In this document: piece after piece, positions 11,200-23,105 of the stretch | How the letters are laid out: each line of letters opens with the position of its first letter | How positions within the stretch are numbered: the stretch's first letter is position 1 | NCBI RefSeq assembly: GCF_009727055.1 | Contig: NC_052357.1 | Span: 89,256,884-89,320,883, forward strand | DNA length: 64,000 nt | Direction: 5' to 3' | Source: Benincasa hispida | Taxonomy: Eukaryota; Streptophyta; Magnoliopsida; Cucurbitales; Cucurbitaceae | Translations under genes and position numbers: made by a program | The notes under the pieces: model-generated | What the model was told of the DNA's origin: nothing | Database searches by the model: none | Seen by the model: the letters and a program-made list of their open reading frames with translations, nothing else

Positions 11200-12967
11200 A
11201 TTTTATTTATTTAATAAAATATGAGATATTTTATTCAACATTTAGTAGCATTAACTCACAAACTAATAAACTAACATCCAAGGTTATCTTTTGTAGCTTA
11301 AACATGTATGCAGAGACATACATGTGGATCATCTTTAAATGATAACCTAAATGGTCTGTAGTAGATGGATAAGACTGGGTACCTTATCTAGGTGACACTA
11401 TGAATACGACCTATTTTGTAGATATTACAATTGTTGTAGAGTGCTACAAATGATCTGATCCTGATCATTCATGTAGAGACATGTGAGTGGGGGTATTCTA
11501 TACAAAAAGGGTTTGTATAAGACCGGACCACGAAATGATTAGTCTTAGTATATAATGCCGTTGATAATAGAGACTTGCATTTCACCAAGATGACCATAGG
11601 TAACATGATCTAAATCCTGAGTGAGTTGTGAACACCTGCCTATGAAGGCGGTCATTTGATTTGTATGATAGAGTGTGACCAGATCGTCGACTCAATAAGC
11701 CTACCATTTTGGGGATCCGTCTGATTAGGGAGTTGGGAACACAGTTACACAAGACGAAATTTCCCTAATGTCCGGGTAAGTAGATAAATTGCTCCCTTAA
11801 GCGCCACACCCTCGCTTGGCTCGATAGGGGTTTGGTCATAGTTGGATTCTGACTTATTGTTCATTAGAGGGATCAGTGGCACTAAAAGAGTTAGATGAAA
11901 CTACAAGGGTAAAACGATATTTTTAGCCTAGTTGTACTTACGAGCAATTTATGAAAGATCATCACACTATTGACTGGTTATATCCAATAGACACAAAAAT
12001 ATATCTATAGTGCGAAGAGTGCAGTTGTCGGTCTTTAGTGGAGTGATCGACTGTTAATGGATGTTGAATAATTTAATTAAAGGAGTTTAATTAATTATTC
12101 AATTATCATTGTAGCTTCATATAGGTCCATAAGACTCCCTCTGTAACTCAACAGGGATTAATGAGAGTCAATTTTGAATTAATTTGAATTGTTCAAATTA
12201 ATTGAGAGAATTAACTATATGTGATATAATTAATATAATATATTTGATACATTATAATATAAAGTTTATTTGAGAGAAAATAAATATTTGAATATGATTC
12301 AAATACTAATTATATGGATGAGATTCATATAATTATATTTAGTATAAATGTGATTTATATTAAATATCATGCATTAATGAGAGAATTAAAAACTATAGGT
12401 TATGTGTTATATATGATATAACATATATATATAATAAATTAGTTATCATTTACTTAAATTTAATTTAAATTTTAAAATTAAAGAGAGGGAAATAACTCCC
12501 ATCCCCTTAATTCTCTCTTGATCTAACCTGGTGAGTGGGGGGTTGGTTTATGAGACCTTCATCTTCTACGAGAAGCTTTACATAAGCAAATCACTCTCTA
12601 TAATTTGATTGAGATCTTCTTCCTCTCTAATTTTTTTTCTCTCCCTCTCCCAAAATTCAGAGCCCACACACTCCTGAGGATTCTGTACACAAAAAAGAAT
12701 GCATAAGGCTCCGCTTGGTGGTGTCTTCATTGGGTGTTTGTGATCGTGATTGATTGTGATCATTTTGAAAAGGGATTTTATCAAGAAGGTTTCAATTCTT
12801 CAAAGGTAATGTAATTTCTAACCTTAATTATCTTTCCTCTCTCAAGCATGCTGCAAATCTTGTGATAATGCATAATTGTTTTCTTTGGTTATGTATTTTT
12901 TGATTATGTGTAAATCTAAAAATTGGGATGATCCCACTTCCACTGTGGAATTCACCATTTCTTCACA
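11200..12967 (+). repeat. ~1.9-kb LTR family, copy 1 (plus), 5' truncated
   Basis: This copy is the reverse orientation of the LTR at 54,584-56,503. It shares, in order, 'aataaactaacatccaaggttatct', 'gcttaaacatgtatg', 'atctgatcctgatcattcatgt', 'gaccataggtaacatga', 'attgctcccttaa', 'ggttatatccaatagaca' and a long AT-rich core at about 12,170-12,480. Relative to that copy it lacks about the first 65 bp and joins directly to the SIRE gag fragment. It ends near 12,967 in ...ttcttcaca, followed by a worn primer site (ttggtgaaaagagc). Confidence 0.75.
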
Positions 12968-12999
12968 TGATTGGTGAAAAGAGCTATGTTTTTTATATT

Positions 13000-13915
13000 A
13001 AGGTTGTTGGATTACAACCTTTGTAGAACCAATTCTCAAATACCTTTTCCAATCTTTTAGATCCACTGCACAATCAAATCACGAGCAAGACACGACCACC
13101 GATCTTCTCTGCTATTCTCTTTGGAACAAGGAAGCTTATGGGAGCTTTAGTAATCTTGGAAAAAAAAAACCATAGAACTCTTCTCTTTCCTTTTTTTTTT
13201 AATCTTTTTTATGTGAATATGAGAGAGAGCTATTCTGTATATCTTAGTCTTCTAGGGTTCCAAATAAAATATGAGGGGAGTTAAATCCCTTCACCATACC
13301 AACCATTCCCCTACATTGTCTAATTAATTAATTTAATTTGGAATTTAAATTAAATCTAATTTGGCTTAAATAAATTAAATAAATAATTAATCAAATTAAC
13401 ATTTATTTAATTGATTTATTGAATCATATTGAAATACCCTTCTCTCATTACCTATAGTTTAATATGAATCTCATTTATATTAAATTTACTATATAGGTTT
13501 TATATGAACTAATTCATATTATTAAATATTTGAACAACCTTAAATATTATTTCTCACATTATATAGTTTAAAATTTGAATCAAACTTAAATAAACTATAT
13601 ATTATAATGTATCTATATACATTATATTAAATTGTATTATATACAATAAATTTCCTTAAATAATAATTTGAACATTTCAAATTTACAACACCTAAATCTT
13701 TGTTTAATCTCGTTATAAGCTAGCAGAGGGATCTTATGGGCCTATAGTTATAAGCACCAATGATATGAGATCAATTAATTAAACTCTTTAATTAAAGTAA
13801 TCAACATTCATTAACTATGGAGCACTCCATTTTAGACCCATAGCTACACTCTTATGAACTATAAAATATCTATATATCTATTGCTTTTTAACCATTTATT
13901 GTAACTCTCATCCCT
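13000..13915 (-). repeat. ~1.9-kb LTR family, copy 2 (minus), truncated
   Basis: The block reads in the opposite direction to copy 1. It contains the family phrases 'gctagcagagggatcttatgggcctata', 'aattaattaaactctttaatt', 'cattaactatggagcactcca' and the AT-rich core (13,320-13,690). About half of the LTR is missing where an Athila-like gag begins near 13,910. With copy 1 it forms an inverted pair around ~13.0 kb. Confidence 0.65.
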
Positions 13916-14270
13916 TAGTGTGTAAGGGAAGAGGTAAAGTCGAACCTTCTGGGGTTATGCAAGGGATGGAGAAAGTACTGCACATCTCCACAAAGCTGGT
14001 AAGATGGGCATGCAGGTCTTCACCTTGTAGACCTTCAAATTGCCCCGCATTTTGTATCATTTGAAGCATGACCGACTTTATCTCAAACCGTGTGTTCTCT
14101 TCAACCATTGGTCGTCAAATTCCCGGCGAGAATTCATAGAGATTGGGCGTCGCATAATTCCTCATGGGGATATTGTTGTCAGTAGCATGAAATACAGGGT
14201 CTTGGGCTGACCGATTTGCCTCTTGATTTCCTTCGGGTGCCTTGTTATTGTTTGCCATGTTGACTATTCT
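13908..14270 (-). pseudogene. Athila/Tat-like Gypsy gag N-terminal fragment
   Basis: The minus strand encodes RFEIKSVMLQMIQNAGQFEG, then EDLHAHLTSFVEMC and ITPEG, the conserved start of the large plant Athila/Tat gag family. Coding continues toward 14,270 in a worn frame. It stops near 13,910, where LTR copy 2 begins. Only the gag start is present. Confidence 0.75.
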
Positions 14271-14454
14271 TCGCCTAGCTCTTTTCTAGCACGCCCTTGC
14301 GCAAAAAGTATGCTCAATCTTTGGGTCATCTTCGAATTCTGGATCAGTTCCAGTACTCATAAACCGTCAGCCCATTCTTCACGTTAAACAGACAGTACAA
14401 AGAGATCTGTCCTACAAAATACCACAAAAGTATTCAACACTAACCGTTACCAAT

Positions 14455-14473
14455 CCCTGACAATGACGCCATA
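14455..14473 (-). promoter_or_regulatory. Primer-binding site of Athila/Tat type (tRNA-Asp)
   Basis: On the minus strand the site reads TGGCGTCATTGTCAGGGA, close to the TGGCGCCGTTGCCGGGGA used by Athila/Tat elements (3' end of tRNA-Asp). It lies a few bases inside the LTR end at 14,478. Confidence 0.7.
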
Positions 14474-14477
14474 AACT

Positions 14478-15573
14478 TGTAAGGATACGAATGGACTGTT
14501 ATGCTGTGTTATGTTATGTATCGCTTATACACACTACTGATGATGAAAATGATTCAAGTTCATGTTGCCATAAACTTGATGACATAAATTTAATCTCTTT
14601 ATCTACTCTAACACATGGCTTGCGAGTGAAATGAATGATGTGCTAAATATGCGTTCAAGTTCTTTGCGATAAAGAGAATTTTTATGTGATACTACGTTTT
14701 AGAAACAAATATAGAAAGAGTGTCAACGTCTTGACACAGATCCTAAACGGAGATTGTGCTTGCCGGCGTGTGGAAGTGGTGGAGAGGAAAGCTTCCTTCT
14801 CATGCTTGGTTTCCTGGTAGAATTGATCTTTGCACATAGCTTTAGCTACGGGAATTGGAAGGATTCTCTGCTCGGAGACTCACCTCTCGGTCTTGTCTCG
14901 TGGTTCTCCCAGATCTATTCTGTAAGTCGCTTCAGACCAGTCTCTTTCTCAAAATCAGTATATGCACGTCTTTATGTATACATGTATATTTTCAATGAAT
15001 TTGCAGAAGCTATTTATAGGCGAGGCTTGGCTCTTTGAATGTGTGGTCCCTACTGTATAGTTATGGTAGTTCTTGAAATGGCGGAATGGGAAATTCCTTC
15101 TGTTACGCAATCAACCTCGCATAATTGCAAGCTGTACACTTGTCAGAATCCTCCGCAAATGCATTGCTCTTTACATCTTTGATCTATTACCGCATGCGGT
15201 GTTATTTTTTATTACCGCATGCGGTTGAAATTGCGTTGATTGCTAGAGCTCTTGATCGATTATCGCATGCACCGTCATTGCATTGATCATCTTTTCGTTC
15301 TTGATTGATGGGCGCAATGCGACATAAATGCGTTGTTCATTTTATCTTTGAGCCATGAACACATGCGGTGATTGATTTCCTGCAAAACAGAAACTGAAAG
15401 CATTCTATTATACCATCGCAATGGTGTTAGTGGGTGTATTTACGACATTTCATAATTTTCGCATTTCTTAGCCAATTTATATACTTCGCAACTTTCCTTT
15501 CTTTTAGTCGCAATATCTAAATAAAACAGTATAAATAACTTGTATTTCTACAAATTATCAGTATTTAGCGACA
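14478..15573 (-). repeat. 5' LTR of Athila/Tat-like element (1,096 bp)
   Basis: On the plus strand it starts TGTAAGGATACG beside the primer site and ends TTTAGCGACA, so on the minus strand it is TGTCGCTAAATAC...CTTACA. The right end abuts a Copia integrase frame at 15,574, so the element inserted into an older Copia. Two perfect 12-bp palindromes ACCGCATGCGGT lie at 15,189-15,200 and 15,214-15,225. Open frames inside it (for example 14,754-15,038) are chance. Confidence 0.8.
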
Positions 15574-17905
15574 CCTTCTAGTGAAAGGAACAACTCAACA
15601 AAATGGCTTGGCCGAAAGGATGAATCGTACATTAGTAGAGAAGGTAAGATGTCTCATGTCAAATGCTAATCTACCAAGGAATTTTTTGGGGAAAGCATCA
15701 GAAATAACTACTTACCTTGTTAATAGAAGTCTTTCTTCAGCTATTGAGTTTAAAACTCTCATGAAAAAATGGACTGGACATCCACCAAACTTATATAACT
15801 TGAGGATTTTTGGGTGTGTTACATATGCACATTCCAAATAGGGAAAGTTAAACAATCATGCTAAAAGTGTCTTTTTCTGGGATACCCTAAAGGTGTAAAA
15901 GGCTCTAAACTATGGTGTGTAGAAGAAGGACAAAAGATATGCATCATTAGTAGGAATGTAACTTTTGATGAGACCAAGATGGCATTAACCAATAAAGAGA
16001 ATAAGATTGCACAAGAGCCAGAGGCAACATCTGAAACTTATATTGAGTGTGAAGTACCTAGCCACACTTCAAATGAATCTGAAAATCAAGAAGATACAGA
16101 AGATAACTCTCAGATGGAAACAGTTCAAGCAGAAACTTCACAAGGAGATGATATTCGGACATATATCCTGGCTAGAGACAGTCCAAGAAGGCAGATTAGA
16201 CCACCTTCCAGGTATGCAGATGTTGGTATTGTTCATTATGCATTATGTACTAAACTAGAAGAGGCATATAATGAACCACTAACCTTCGAAGAAGAGTAAA
16301 TTCAAAAGAAAAACTTAAATGGCAGCGAGCTATGTAAAAATAAATAGATTATTTGATCAAGAATAAGACTTAGGAATTGGTGGAAAAACCACCTAAGTAG
16401 AAGATGTTTGGATGTAAGTGGATAAAGCTCAAACATGATATCCAAAATAAAGATTTACCAAGGTATAAAGCAAGACTTGTTGTTAAAGGATTCAATAAAA
16501 AAGAAAGGGTAGACTACAATGAAATTTTTTTACCTGTAGTGAGACACACCTCCATCAGAATGCTTTTATGACTGGTTACTGGGTATAACATGGAGCTGGA
16601 CCAGCTGGATGTCAAAACAATATTCTTACATGAAGACCTGTATGAAACTATCTATATACATCAACCACCCAATTTTATAAAAGCAAGAATTGAAAATAAG
16701 GTATGTCTTCTTAACAAATCCTTGTATGATCTAAAACAAGCATCTAGGCAATGGTATCTTAAGTTTGATTCTTTTATGTTGTCATGTGGTTTTAAAAGAA
16801 ATATGTTGGATCATTGTGTGTACTTTAGGCATGAAGTAGGAAGACATTCTATTTAGTTGTTGTTGTATATCGATAATATGCTGGTAGTAAGCATAGATAT
16901 ACAAGAGGTGAATAAGCTGAAAAATGATTAAAAGGTGGTCTTTGACATGAATGATCTTGGAGCTGCAAAGAAAATACTAGGGATAACAATTAATAGAGAT
17001 AGAGATGTTGGTACTATGAGACTTTCACAAGAAGCATATTACCATAAGATGCTTAAAAGATTTAGAATGAATGAATCTAAATTAGTTTAAACACCTCTAG
17101 CATCTCATTTTAAGTTATCCCTTGAGTATGTCCCCAAAACTAATGATAAAAGTGATCAAATGCACGCTTTACAATATGCTAATGCTATAGGAAGTCTCAT
17201 GTATCTCGTGGTCTGTACCAGACCAGATTTAGCTCATTGTTTAAGTGTTGTTAATAGATATATGGTTGATCCAGGGAGCTATCATTGACAAGCAGTCAAG
17301 TGGATTCTGAGATATGTTAAAGGAATCATTTCATATGGACTGTTATATACTAAACACTTAAGTAATCAAGAGGTTCTCACAGGTTTTGTGGATGCAGATT
17401 ATGCAACTGATAAAGATAAGAGAAGGTCTTTGTCCGATTTAGTTTTCAAGTTCTTTGGAAACACAGTGAGCCGGAAATCATCCTTACAATTAGTGGTTGT
17501 TGTATCAACCACAGAAGATGAATACATGGCTCTAACTTAAGCATTTAAAGAATCTATCTAGTTGAATGAGTTAGCTGAAGAATTTCAGATTAGCTTGAAG
17601 GATGATTTGGTGATTTTTTGTGATAGTCAGGGTGCAGTTTTTTTGGTCAAAGAATTAAACCTTCCATGAAAGAACCAAGTATATAGATGTTAGATTCCAT
17701 TTTATAAGAGATGTTATTGCTGAAGAAAGGGTGAGGATTGAGAAAATTCAATCATTTGAAAATGTTGTTGATGCCTTGACAAAATCTTTACCTGTACATA
17801 AACTTGAGAGCTGTTTGAAGGCTCTCAAGGTTGGTTCTTTATGAACTTTGTTATTAGGAAAGGTCCTAAATTTTTCATACTGTTGTATTATGTAGCAAGG
17901 TGAAG
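15574..17905 (+). pseudogene. Ty1/Copia pol remnant (integrase to RNase H)
   Basis: The frame enters at the integrase core: TTQQNGLAERMNRTLVEKVR. It continues with YLVNRS, LRIFGCVTYAH, then [45 protein letters not shown] and LLYIDNMLV in place of YVDDM. RNase H follows with VDADYATD, VSTTEDEYMAL and FCDSQGAV. The RT Asp-Asp pair is altered to Asp-Asn, and many stops and frameshifts occur (for example 15,838, 16,856, 16,931, 17,090 and 17,288). The protein cannot work. The 5' part was removed or displaced by the Athila-like insertion. Confidence 0.9.
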
Positions 17906-17908
17906 AAT

Positions 17909-18735
17909 TGTTGTGGTTTTTGCTAGCCTAATACATTTTGGCTGTTTATTATATTCAGTGGGCTTGTCTAATTTCAGCTCATTAATTTGGCTTCTAATTG
18001 GGTTTGGTATACTCTTTGTAGTCTGCAGGGAATGAGTGTTGTTATTGTTGTTTTAGGCTCATCTTAAAGTTGTTTGTGAATGAGTTGGAAGAAGAATATT
18101 CCTCCACTAAATTTGTTACAGAAGGCAACACGGGATTGGTTGGTTGGTTGAGGTATGTCACCTGAATTCGTTTGTACTTCTAGGGATTTTATCGTGCGTA
18201 AAATGGTCCCAGCTGAAGAGTTTCTCCTGGTGTAATAAAAGGCTGGTTGATCAAGCATTCAGGGGAGTATTGAGTAAGCGAGTATGCTTGCATCGGGTAA
18301 GTGAGTATATATGCATTGAGTAAGCATTCATCAAAGAAGCACGTAAACGTACATCGAGTAATTGAGTAAGCTTTTAAGGGTAAAGCTTTCAGGTGAGTAG
18401 TGAGCAATGAGTAAGCGAGTGATGGAGCATCGAGGATCGAGTATGACTCTACAAATGCTGAAGCACTGTCTATTTAAGTGTTTTCTTCTTGTTGCTGTTA
18501 TAACGAACCTGGTATTTTCTCTTCCAAAAGAAATTCCTCTGTAATCCTATTTTTTATTATCAATAAAGAAGATTGAGAGACCTTTCACAATAGATGTAAA
18601 TCTCACCCTGAGATTGAACCGCTATAATTTCTATATTGATTGTTCTATCTTCTCTTCTTCTTTTATTTTTTATTCGAGTACTTCTGCTACGTCATCATTG
18701 AGCTGAAACGTTAGTTAGTACAGCTCAGGTCAACA
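17909..18735 (+). repeat. 3' LTR of the Copia remnant (827 bp)
   Basis: A purine-rich tract (gcaaggtgaagaa, ~17,894-17,906) precedes TGTTGTGG at 17,909. The block ends GGTCAACA at 18,735, giving TGTTG...CAACA termini. An AATAAAG-like signal (caataaagaag) is near 18,560. The middle (18,270-18,430) repeats 'gtaagcgagta' phrases. No 5' partner is in the window. Confidence 0.75.
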
Positions 18736-19200
18736 AAACTAAATGTCTAAATCAAACGAAAATAATTGATTTGAACCAAATTGAACCAACTGGTTTGCCT
18801 AAATTTGATTTGAACCAAAACAACTTAATTGAACCAAGTGTATGAATTAAAACCTTTGAAAGAACCAGGTTTCACAAAATATTCTACTTCTTCGTATTAG
18901 TGCATCAAATAAACCCACGAAATATGTAGACTTATGATGGAGGGCACATATTCGATGAATTGCGCGATGACAACTTGGTTGTCAGACATGAGTGGCATAG
19001 ATTTTTGGTGGTAGGAAACCCACAAACGGATCTGGTATCGGCCACGAGCAGAATCTTACAAAGAACGAACAGAAATATGAAGAACTTCTAGGCTGAAGAC
19101 AGGAACCCATGAAGAAAAAAAAAACAATAACTTCTAGGCTGCAAACAAAGATCCTCATGAGGAATGAAAAATATCAATTAGTTTTAAAGAATCTGTTTAG
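18736..19200. other. Non-coding, possible internal part of a non-autonomous LTR element
   Basis: No gene seen. The short phrase 'aacttctaggctg' is repeated (19,083 and 19,130). The stretch runs without a visible border into the tandem repeat at 19,201. Confidence 0.4.
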
Positions 19201-19740
19201 CAGTGACTTCGGTTAAACCAAATCTCAAAACGACGATCCAATCATTCAAAATGAGACTATGTGGCCCCAACAAGCTTACCAAAATTCATCACGATTCAAC
19301 GGTTGAAACTCCAACAATCAACAACTTTGTGGAAGTTGTCCCTGAAAAACTAAATTACACAGTAATTATAAATATTCTATTCAGCAATGACTACAGACAA
19401 ATTAGACCTTCAAACGACGATCCAACCGTTTAAAATGAGACCCTATGTGTCCCCAACAGGATGACTAAACTTCAGAAAGATCTAATGGTTGAAACTTCAG
19501 CATTCGACAAATTTGTTAAAGTTGTCCTAAAAAAATCGAATTGCACTGCAGTTTTACAGATTCTGTTCAACAACGACTACGAACAAAATCAGAGCACAAA
19601 ACAACAATCCAACCATTCAAAAGGAGACCCTATGTGTCCCCAATAAGCTGAACAAATTTTAGCGCGATCCAACAGTTGATACGCCTGCAATAGACAACTT
19701 TGTGGAAGCCATGCCTTAAAAATCAAATTGTACTTCTCTC
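19201..19740. repeat. Tandem repeat, three units of about 180-186 bp
   Basis: Units start at 19,201, 19,382 and 19,568, each opening with 'cag(t/c)aatgac'-like sequence. Each contains 'aacgacgatccaa(t/c)c', 'atgagac(c)ctatgtg(t/g)cccc', 'gttgaaact' and 'acaactttgtggaagttgtcc'-like phrases. The third unit is incomplete. The open frames at 19,203-19,433 and 19,461-19,646 simply follow the repeat and are not taken as genes. It lies inside what looks like a non-autonomous LTR element. Confidence 0.8.
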
Positions 19741-19822
19741 CCGTGAATTTTTTGATTTTTACGTTCACGCTAGTTATCTTTAATTGTCGAACAAATGTGG
19801 AATTTTGAAACCCCAATGAATA

Positions 19823-20150
19823 GGCTCTGATACCAATTTGTTACAAAATTGACAATTAAAGAATACAAAAGAACGTAAGAAAAATAGAGAAGAACGACAC
19901 AAAAATTTATGTAGTTTACTAATAATGTGCTACCGATATCATGAACAGATAGAGAACAAGTTTATTATATAGAATGTTACAAGATTACAGAATTACACAA
20001 AATTTCGGAATAAATAATACCTATAGAGTTGAGAGTTTATATAGTGCACTTATCTAAACTCTAAGTGGAGAAGGAAACCAATTAAATTATTAAATATATC
20101 AAATACCAATTCTAATTAGGTTTAGGTTTTAAGGCACTCCAACCGAAACA
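19823..20150 (-). mobile_element. Primer site and short LTR of a non-coding LTR element
   Basis: ggctctgataccaa at 19,823-19,836 is an initiator tRNA-Met primer site on the minus strand. Two bases on, TGTTACAAAATTG starts a candidate LTR that ends ...CCGAAACA near 20,150 (~312 bp), with a TATA-like 'ctatataaact' on the minus strand at ~20,032-20,042. No gag or pol lies to its left, only the ~185-bp repeats. It fits a LARD/TRIM-type non-autonomous element. The other LTR was not found. Confidence 0.55.
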
Positions 20151-21590
20151 ATTTGGAGTTTCTTGATGTAAGCAAGGGAATCAACACACAGTTTAATGGT
20201 GTAAAAGATTATAAAACATAGAAATTTAAGTAGTTATCGATTAAAATGAGTAAAAAATACTCAAAGCTAAACAAATTTTCAAAGAGAGCATTATACCGTT
20301 GTAAATCTTTAGTAGTGTAACAAAGAGTATATATGAACCATCATTCTTTTATATATAGAGAGTATATATATATATATACACACACATATACATGCTTTGC
20401 ACTTATATGTGAAACGGCACAAAATCTCGATGTGTAATTTCTTTCACTCGAACAATTGCATTCATTGACATAAACTATACCTATTCGAATAGCACCTATC
20501 AGCAAAAGTTGCACCAATTCAAATTGCTGTGGTCCATAAAGACAAAATTTGGACAAGAAAAATAGAAAAAAAAGTCGTGCGTATAATTTTGTGAAAGGAT
20601 GTGTGTAATTTCATATTTTAATCATTTATAAATAATTTTAAAATACGAAAATTATTAAATAAAAAAGAAACAATTTGATAAATAAAAAATAGTAATACAA
20701 CCCAAAACAAACGTAAAAGGCGCTGAAAGTAAATTTGAAAAAGAATTATTAATAACTAATTCAGATGAGGGTATTATGGGCATATGTTTTAAAATGAGGG
20801 GCAAAAGAGAAATATAAAAAATCTCCCCCCTTCAATATGGTATGGATCTTTTTACAAAAGAGAAAAAATGTTAGTTTTTTAAACCTAGAAATTTTTATTC
20901 CAAAAAAGCACGTGTTTAAAAGATGGTGTCGAGGGTCATAAACAAGTAACTTTACAAACAATCCTCCTACTTACATTTTATTTTATGTTACTTTTTTTTT
21001 TTAGTATAATTAGACGTAGAAAATTCGAACCACAAATCTTATTAATAACACTTACATTTTAGTTGAGTTATGCTCATTTTTGTAATCTTTAGCCTGAAGT
21101 AATATTTAAATTTTAGATTAAAACACAATTTCGGTCCATTTACTTTGGGGTTCTAACTTTAATTTTGTACTTTAAATTTAGTTCTGAAAAATTAAAATTT
21201 TTATCAAATATTAGCAAAACGTAACAATAATTTTAACGTAAGAAAATACAATATTTGAATTCCTTTTCCAAAATTTATAGTAAAAATGTTAATGGATAAT
21301 AAAAATGTTTTGAAATACTTAGCTAACAAACTAGTAGTAGATACTAAATTTAAGATTTATTAAAAATATAAGAATTAAAACTAGACATTTGAAAGTTGAA
21401 CATATAAGAATCTAAAATTAAATAAGTCCTAAATCACATAGACAAAAATGATATATTAACTTCTTAACCTAAAAAATGCAAGAGATAAAAACTTATCTGG
21501 AGTTTGGGTATCGAATTTTCCTCCTTTGTACCTTAAATTAGTGAAGAGAGATGTAATTTCATATCATGTCAAAAACTTCTTGACCTAAAT
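20151..21590. other. AT-rich intergenic DNA, no gene seen
   Basis: Short low-complexity tracts only, for example (TA/CA)n at 20,363-20,390. The open frames here are short, biased in composition and match nothing I recognise. Confidence 0.5.
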
Positions 21591-21894
21591 TTTATATAAA
21601 AAATATAAATTTATCTCCCTCACATTATTTAGACAACTCACCTTTAAAAAAGAAAAAGCAAAGTGAAAAAAAGGAAAAGGAAAAGGATAAGTTTCATCCC
21701 TACCTTTGTCACATCCTTGCATTGAATTTTATTGTGCACTTGCCTTTCGAGTTGTTAAGGGATGAAAGGTGAGTGCATATGTAGGTTTCTTTAAAGAGTT
21801 CTAAACTCTTAATTGGAAGAAATAAAATAATAAAATTTTCCACCACAATGTCGAGACCTACCACAATTTGAAGAAACTCAAAATGATATTAGTA

Positions 21895-22070
21895 TTAAAA
21901 AAATTTCATAGATAGAAAAAATATTGAACTAATTATAGAAATAACAAAAATAATACTGATAGACATCGATATACAACCTCTATTCAAGAAGATTAAGAGT
22001 TTGCTATGTTAGGTAAATAGTTTATCTTATTTTTCTATCTTTGAAAATTTCCATACATTTCTTACTTTTC
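21895..22070. mobile_element. Short 'tctatcag' inverted-repeat element, copy 2
   Basis: The copy has 'ttcatagatagaaaaaatattgaac', 'agaaataacaaaaataatactgatagacatc' and ends 'aaatagtttatcttatttttctatctttgaaaattt', like copies 1 and 3. The central hairpin is mostly lost. It lies just upstream of the orphan RLK exon. Confidence 0.5.
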
Positions 22071-22290
22071 CTTCTTTCTTTTCTTTTTTCGCTTTTTTTT
22101 AATAAAAGTTTGAGAATTTATAAAACTCCAAATGCTAAACCATATGAAAGGGGGAAAATGTTCACTAATTAGATCATGTTTTTTTAAAAATGGATGGTAT
22201 GTTAAGAAAACAACAAAACTTCAACCACTAAAATCAAGTTTAATTAGATTAATAATATAATCTCTATAGGTTTAACTGGCAACATTGAAA

Positions 22291-22378
22291 ATGTTGGGAA
22301 GTAGAAGAAATTCAATCATTGTTGCTTATGTGACTCTAAGCTTTGCTCTTGGATCTCTTCTGTTGCCTCTTGATGAGG
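22291..22378 (+). pseudogene. Orphan exon 1 of an RLK paralogue (signal peptide)
   Basis: The ATG at 22,291 opens MLGSRRNSIIVAYVTLSFAL followed by GSLLLPLDE. This is a signal peptide closely related to exon 1 of the receptor kinase at 34,880 ([15 protein letters not shown]...). The exon ends at a GT donor (gagg|gtcagc) in phase 1, the same phase as in the intact gene, and is four codons shorter. No exon 2 or later exon follows within reach. Whether it is still transcribed cannot be told from sequence. Confidence 0.8.
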
Positions 22379-22961
22379 GTCAGCATGTTTATTCATTAGT
22401 TACTCTATTTTTTTTTTCTTTTTTAATATAGGTTATGTGTGGAAAATGGTTTTTTCTTTGGGGCCATTGAATTTTAATAAAAAAAAAGTTTGAAAATTGG
22501 GCATGTATCCTTAGGTTTTTCTTTTTTGCAAATATGGCAAAAAAACTTCCACCTAAAAATTTGATTACTATCTGATTTCTATGTGATTGTTATGTGATTG
22601 CTATCTGATTTCTATGTGATTGATATGTGATTGTCACATCTGCAATTATAAAAAAGTTGAAGTCATGACTTTAGTTTCTTAAATGTATTTGACATAAAAT
22701 GCAATTTCTCTTTTTTAACCTTATGTTTATTTCATTTGAATCCATTTTATTTTCTCCATTAAGAACCACTTGAATTTCTTTTTAAAAAAAAACATATTTT
22801 TAAAATTACTTTTTAAACGTTGGTTTAGATTTTGAAAGCATTTAATAAACGGTAGACAATAAAATAAAGAAACTCATTTATAAAAGTGATATTTATAAGC
22901 TTTATTTTGGGACGGTTGTATGAATAGCAAAAATGAAAAAAGAAATTGTAGGCATGTCTCA

Positions 22962-23021
22962 ACAATTTGTCTTTTGAAATTTTAGCAAAACACAATTTGT
23001 CTTTTGAAATTTTAGCAAAAC
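22962..23021. repeat. Perfect 30-bp tandem duplication
   Basis: acaatttgtcttttgaaatt plus ttagcaaaac occurs at 22,962-22,991 and again at 22,992-23,021 with no difference, so it is recent. Confidence 0.9.
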
Positions 23022-23105
23022 AACGGCCCACCCAAACACTAAAAGACTAAAAATCCAAAATGCCCTCTACTATTAATATACTTCATTTTAGGTAATCATC
23101 TTAGT

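Larger units (their letters stand above)
21590..22930 (+). repeat. Partial duplicate of the RLK 5' region (upstream, exon 1, start of intron 1)
   Basis: Landmarks match 34,370-35,620 in order: the 'aaagaaaaag...ggaaaagg' purine run, 'tttcatccctacctttgtcaca' vs 'ttttcatccttttgtcaca', 'gggatgaaaggtgagtgca' vs 'ggatgaaaggtgagcaagtgca', exon 1 itself, and in intron 1 'tagattttg(a/g)aa(a/g)ca(t/)...aaactcat...ttataagcttta'. It is broken to the right by a hAT-like element and then a Copia. It is best explained as the 5' end of a lost tandem paralogue. Confidence 0.8.

Noticed and set aside
14754..15038. 94-codon open frame with a signal-like N-terminus
   Set aside because: It lies wholly within the 1,096-bp LTR of the Athila-like element, is not conserved in any frame I know and has no neighbours.
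19203..19646. Two open frames suggesting a repeat protein
   Set aside because: They follow a ~185-bp non-coding tandem repeat; frame is not kept between units and unit lengths are not all multiples of three.
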